In this document: one piece after another, positions 6,650 to 6,651 of the stretch
Numbering within the stretch: the stretch's first letter is position 1
Layout of the letters: each line of letters begins with the position of its first letter
Assembly (NCBI GenBank): GCA_017437705.1
Contig: JAFRYJ010000234.1
Coordinates: 1-6,651, forward strand
DNA from: Lachnospiraceae bacterium
Lineage (GTDB): Bacteria; Bacillota_A; Clostridia; Lachnospirales; Lachnospiraceae
DNA length: 6,651 nt
Direction of reading: 5' to 3'
The notes under the pieces: model-generated
What the model saw: the letters and a program-made list of their open reading frames with translations, nothing else
Told to the model about the DNA's origin: nothing
Database searches by the model: none
Translations under genes and position numbers: made by a program

Positions 6650-6651
6650 TC

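Overview
The window reads as ordinary chromosomal sequence from an anaerobic Firmicute, most likely a clostridial (Lachnospiraceae-like) bacterium. That placement is an inference from several features: strong GGAG/AAGGA-type ribosome binding sites, a sigma-A-like promoter, roughly balanced base composition, and the combination of a type 2 isoleucyl-tRNA synthetase, a compact archaeal/eukaryal-type prolyl-tRNA synthetase and a type I 3-dehydroquinate dehydratase. No species can be named from the sequence alone.

The layout is dominated by one leftward (minus-strand) transcription unit, ileS - aroD - rluA-family gene - proS, filling about 439-6478. A good promoter (-35 at 6587-6592, -10 at 6564-6569) lies upstream of ileS. 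The genes are tightly packed: ileS and aroD overlap by one base (TGATG), aroD and the pseudouridine synthase gene overlap by four bases (ATGA), and proS follows after 21 bases with its own ribosome binding site. Three of the four products serve translation (charging tRNA-Ile, charging tRNA-Pro, isomerising uridines in RNA). The fourth makes a shikimate-pathway intermediate for aromatic amino acids. The operon ends in a long, nearly symmetrical hairpin with T tracts on both sides (368-433).

At the left edge (1-183) the C-terminal 60 codons of a rightward gene enter the window. It converges on proS and has its own hairpin terminator folded over its stop codon. The 255-base gap between the two gene ends carries about two and a half imperfect 57-60 bp tandem repeats that duplicate one arm of the proS terminator. 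This is the least ordinary stretch of the window.

At the right edge (6479-6651) are the ileS leader, the promoter with an inverted repeat between its -35 and -10 boxes, and possibly the last 25 codons of another leftward gene. I found no T-box, CRISPR array, tRNA, rRNA, insertion sequence or defence system. I do not see an undescribed multi-gene system here; the points worth a second look are the repeat/terminator region, the promoter inverted repeat and the embedded aroD.
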